Under the pieces are notes generated by a model. That model ran no database searches, had not been told where the DNA came from, and saw nothing but the letters and a program-made list of their open reading frames with translations. DNA of 64,000 bases from Druceiella hillmani (taxonomy: Eukaryota > Arthropoda > Insecta > Lepidoptera > Hepialidae), in assembly GCA_039881145.1 (NCBI GenBank), contig JAYKKI010000008.1:33924501-33988500 (forward strand), given 5' to 3'. How positions within the stretch are numbered: the first letter of the stretch is position 1; every line of letters starts with the position of its first letter. The translations under genes were made by a program, and so were the position numbers. Shown here one piece after another: positions 60,812-64,000 of this stretch.

Positions 60812-61745
60812 GATCAGCCAAAGTACAGTAATCACGAGTATTATGATGTGGTACGCTGCTACATTTTAAGTGGAGCAAATTTACGTGGCGCTCTAAGGTT
60901 GTACGAAAGTAAAAGTTTATTGCGTTTACAAAGACAAGGAGTTCTACATAACAATCGTGTGTCTTATCATTTAATAATTTTAGAAGCTAATCAAAGATTA
61001 TTAAATTATAGACAGTTTACAACTTCATCGCAGGCTAGTAGTCGAGAAGGTAATACGCTAATTAGTTAAAATGTATCCATGCCATTTTCAACGCATACAG
61101 ACTTTAAACGATGTTGACTGTTTGGCACGAGTATAATTTTGTAATTGTTTATTCTAAAATGTCGACCGTAACATTTTATGGACCCATGACGTTTTGTTTA
61201 CTCCAGTTAGACTCTGTAGCGAGTATATCGAACATTGTTGCACTTTCACTGACCCCCATACAATTAGATATAAATACCATCAAGTGATATTCATTGCAAA
61301 TGTGTGGGTAAGAATAATTGGTAATTTAATTGTTGGGTCTTATTTTATCAAAGGTCGCTTAACAAGTGTTTCGTAATTGAACACATTATGGAATGTAATT
61401 GAAAATTTGATAGACGATATGCCCTTAGAATTTCTAAAGAACTTTATTTATCGCGAAGACTGGGCACTAACACACAGTGCTAGGATAAGATCGCGATTTT
61501 CATACCAGTCGCTACGGGCATAGATGAATCAGGTATTCAGTGTCAGTCATGTCAGTCCGGTCGCCGCATCTCATGCCGTTTTTATTTTGAAGAGACACGA
61601 AGTTACGAGGACCTTGAAGGCAAAATAATTTCAGCGTTTTGTGAAATGAAATGTGATACAGTGACGTTAAATTTGTTGAGAAACAACTTACAATGTTTGC
61701 GTATTGAGTAAAATGGACGTAAAAAACCTTTTAAACAGTTATTAC
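60812..61745 (+). pseudogene. Dead DDE transposase with DUF4817-like helix-turn-helix, unit 2
   Basis: The tandem sister of 47,589-48,560. The helix-turn-helix frame is open from 60,812 to 61,069. The core is open from 61,194 to 61,376 with FTPVRLCSEYIEHCCTF, DPHTIRYKYHQVIF and NVWVRIIGNLIVGSYF; here the FTRxG...NPHA.R..H box is better preserved than in unit 1. Beyond that, IYREDWALTHSAR (frame near 61,440) restores a Trp codon where unit 1 has a stop. The distal part is shortened: the block corresponding to 48,340-48,400 is deleted. The codon equivalent to the first catalytic Asp again reads as His (WTHDV). Both copies are inactive; the shared defects show that the element was dead before the 13-kb duplication. 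Confidence 0.75.
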
Positions 61746-62540
61746 AATATAAATAACGACAAGGACACAAACATATGAAAATAGAAGTTGATGAGGTACA
61801 TAATTAACGCATTTTTAATAAATAATAACAACATTTCAAACTTTTGTCATGAACTTTTTCATTACGATTGGTCAGAATATTCAAGGTCAGGTTTGAGTTA
61901 CAGGGAATTAGTGGTAAATATTCGAACGACCGTGGGGACCAGCATTTGACAATTGAGTGTGAGCGGGCGCACAACGGGTCAACATTAATTCCATATGTTT
62001 TAAAAATCAACCGGACGCCTCTAAGTCTTCTTATACTCGTATCTAGTTGCCTTGGAAGCAAGATAAATATTTTTTTAGATTTACGCTCCAAAGTATAGTT
62101 TTAAATTTTTGTCCCTGAATAAGAAATATTCCTGTATATATCTATTAGCAAGATTTGGTAAGAGACGTCAAATGAAGAGAACACTCTCATTTCAAATTAT
62201 ATGCATTGCATTTTCTTTTTTTAATATTACTTATTCACAAATAACTTATGAATAAGTTCATAGATTTAGAAGAATAAATTAAAGAAATAGTTAATATCGT
62301 TTCTTTGATATTTTTTGTATCACAGCATTATTTCCTTTCATATTCTATTTTCTCCTAAAGGTTAATTGATGGTTTTAAAATAAAGAAATAAAATCGATCA
62401 CATAATTAAAATCCTGAATTAATACAAATTCCCTTTTAGAGTTCCAATATCTGCTTTTAAAGAAAATTGATACAACTTATATAAACATAAATGAACCTTT
62501 TTAATAAATGTATTGCCTATTATTTGAGTTAATCAACCCT

Positions 62541-62600
62541 GTAAATTCATGATTATCAGTTAATTGACACTGATCAACTAACTGATAATCATGAATTTAC
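62541..62600. repeat. Perfect 22-bp palindrome, unit 3
   Basis: GTAAATTCATGATTATCAGTTA (62,541-62,562, described by position) is the exact inverse of 62,579-62,600, with a 16-nt loop (ATTGACACTGATCAAC). Units 1 and 2 do not show it at the equivalent place. Confidence 0.9.
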
Positions 62601-62984
62601 TGAAAATAACCGTCACTTTCATTAACCCAAGGTAAATTCATAAAAAAAAACAAAGGAAAATAAGCATTAAACATAACGTAATAAGAATGAAATAATGGAT
62701 TCATATCGCTACCATTTTATATTTTTGCAATTGAAACAGTACACGCTGGCGGCAATTGGTTAAACTCATAATCGCCATGTCTGTAACGTAGCAAAAATAT
62801 CGCCAAATACCGTCTGATTTGAAAATATCGTCTTCCTTAATTAAGTGTTTGATTAACTCTAGATACATAAGTACTATCTTGGATTATTTTTTAATCCAGA
62901 AGTTATTATGCGCCGTTTAGTTTTTTGGGCAATATTCCCTCTTTCTTAACCATTTTCTATCGCATAGGTGTGGCATTTCTTCTT

Positions 62985-63400
62985 CCTGCTTTCTAGCAAC
63001 AGGACCAGTCCATTATTATTTACGCTCCGCAACAGATTTTATGACGTTTGCGACCTTGATCGTTTCTCTGGTCCACCCATTCCTCTTTTGGTCTCTCAGC
63101 GTGACCACTACCAGTTTCCTATCAATTTCTCTCCGAGCCACTCTGAGCTTGTCAGGGATTTCTTTTGTAAACACCTAGGTTTCAGCTCCATAGGTAAGTA
63201 GTTGCAGGATACACTGATCATGAATATGAACTTCTTGTCCAGCTGTAATTTTCAGTTTGAAGGTAAATTATGCGCCGGTTTATTTCGTTGGTTTGGTTTT
63301 CTTTACCTGTAACAATATTTTCTGTATGGTTTGGTTCAACTCAATGTTCACTTGTTTGGTCAATATTTATCTCAGAAGAGGCATCATTTTCCTCTTGTCT
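62985..63400 (-). pseudogene. RTE-like LINE, C-terminal reverse transcriptase remnant (unit 3)
   Basis: This is the paralogue of the remnant at 35,925-36,385, at the same place in the third tandem unit. Visible pieces on the minus strand are GKENQTNEINRRI, TYGAET, KEIPDKLRVARREIDR, VTLRDQKRNGW and KVANVIKSVAERK. It has lost some of the segment between the RRI block and TYGAET relative to unit 1, but keeps the LRVA..EI and VTLRDQ parts in a cleaner frame. No catalytic domain is present. The plus-strand frame at 62,968-63,201 is its shadow. Confidence 0.75.
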
Positions 63401-63727
63401 TGTTTTTTTTATTTTTATCTAAATTGAGCAAATCTTTATTATGTGGAATGTCGATTATTGCAGCTTTGTTTTTATATTACATTCAGTTAGGTAACTTCAT
63501 TCGAGTGACATACTTTAAATGTTTCCTATAGTATTTTTTAATATTTCATATTTATTGACTAACATTAGTTTAATCTTTACGAAATGCTTTATATATGAAA
63601 ATATAACTACATTGTTTACTTTTAATTATCTTGACGATTTTTTGGATCCTCTCAACTGCAGATTTCCATTATTTAAAATATTCACGGTATACGGAAGGAC
63701 TCACACACAGTTGTGATTTGATAATTC

Positions 63728-63728
<1 letters not shown>

Positions 63729-63758
<30 letters not shown>

Positions 63759-63759
63759 A

Positions 63760-63826
<67 letters not shown>
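63729..63826. repeat. (AT)n microsatellite, unit 3
   Basis: About 100 bp of AT dinucleotides with AAATATATACAT interruptions, at the same place as 36,690 and 49,335. Confidence 0.95.
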
Positions 63827-63828
<2 letters not shown>

Positions 63829-64000
63829 TTTGTCTTCGTTTGTTTATTCATAAAACAAAATATAACTTAAAATTTAAACAAATCGTGTATTAGTGATTTT
63901 AAGCAGATATTTAGAAAATGAAACTCGGATTTGCATCATATTTTCATCGGTTGTGATGAAATTTTGATCTACGAGCAATAAAATTTAAATCAAGATATGA

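Larger units (their letters stand above)
62086..64000 (+). repeat. ~13 kb higher-order tandem unit 3 (cut by window end)
   Basis: The beginning of a third unit: the start-of-unit block (62,086-62,460), a B block segment (62,690-62,915) not found at this place in unit 1, the LINE remnant (62,985-63,400), (AT)n (63,729-63,826) and the sequence leading to the C block (CATCGGTTGTGATGAAATTT at 63,947, equivalent to 37,047 and 49,727). The remainder lies beyond the window. Confidence 0.85.

Overview
The window looks like a gene-free, AT-rich (roughly 70% A+T by eye) stretch of insect nuclear DNA, most likely from a moth or butterfly. The lepidopteran reading rests on several dispersed, non-autonomous repeats whose heads and tails I recognise from lepidopteran genomes. 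One has a head like 'GGGTTCCATATCTCAAAGGG' followed by 'TTGTCCGTCT' and 'GGAACGCGTGG', with a tail like 'ACTCGTGCTTGATAGGTTTT'. Another has a head like 'TTAGCCAAAGGGCAAAAAAC'. A Helitron-type 3' end, fragments of Jockey-like and RTE-like LINEs, and two insect transposase families fit the same picture. This is recognition from memory; no search was run. I find no intact protein-coding gene, rRNA, convincing tRNA or CRISPR array. Every long open frame is either inside an (AT)n run, opposite a LINE remnant, or part of a decayed transposase, with one unexplained exception at 13.4-13.8 kb.

The window is not random junk. It is built from a small set of old sequence modules (called A to G here) that recur from end to end. 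Region 1 (about 0.5-10.8 kb) is a degenerate tandem array of a ~3.7-3.9 kb unit: two full copies and a partial third, each with a lepidopteran repeat, a C block and an (AT)n tract. Region 2 (10.8-17.0 kb) holds insertions: a SWIM-type zinc-finger transposase remnant, a GC-richer patch with an unidentified 151-codon frame, a local direct duplication and a minus-strand Jockey-like LINE remnant. Region 3 (17.4-26.2 kb) is a diverged inverted duplication with almost no spacer; its left arm is interrupted by a short Helitron and a foldback element. Region 4 (26.2-35.4 kb) contains further module copies, some inverted.

Region 5 (35.4-64.0 kb) is a higher-order tandem array of a ~13 kb unit: one complete copy (35.4-48.9 kb), a second (48.9-62.1 kb) and the start of a third cut off by the window edge. 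Each full copy carries the same C and F blocks, a pair of 244-bp repeats, a foldback element, several (AT)n tracts and a dead DDE transposase with a DUF4817-like helix-turn-helix. Parts of units 1 and 2 are almost identical and others clearly diverged, so the array has been homogenised patchily. Small near-perfect palindromes present in one unit but not its sisters look like template-switch scars.

The genes do not work together in any pathway, because none is functional. The most economical biological reading is degenerate, repeat-rich heterochromatin, such as a lepidopteran W chromosome, a pericentromere or a piRNA-source locus. That is inference and is stated as such below.
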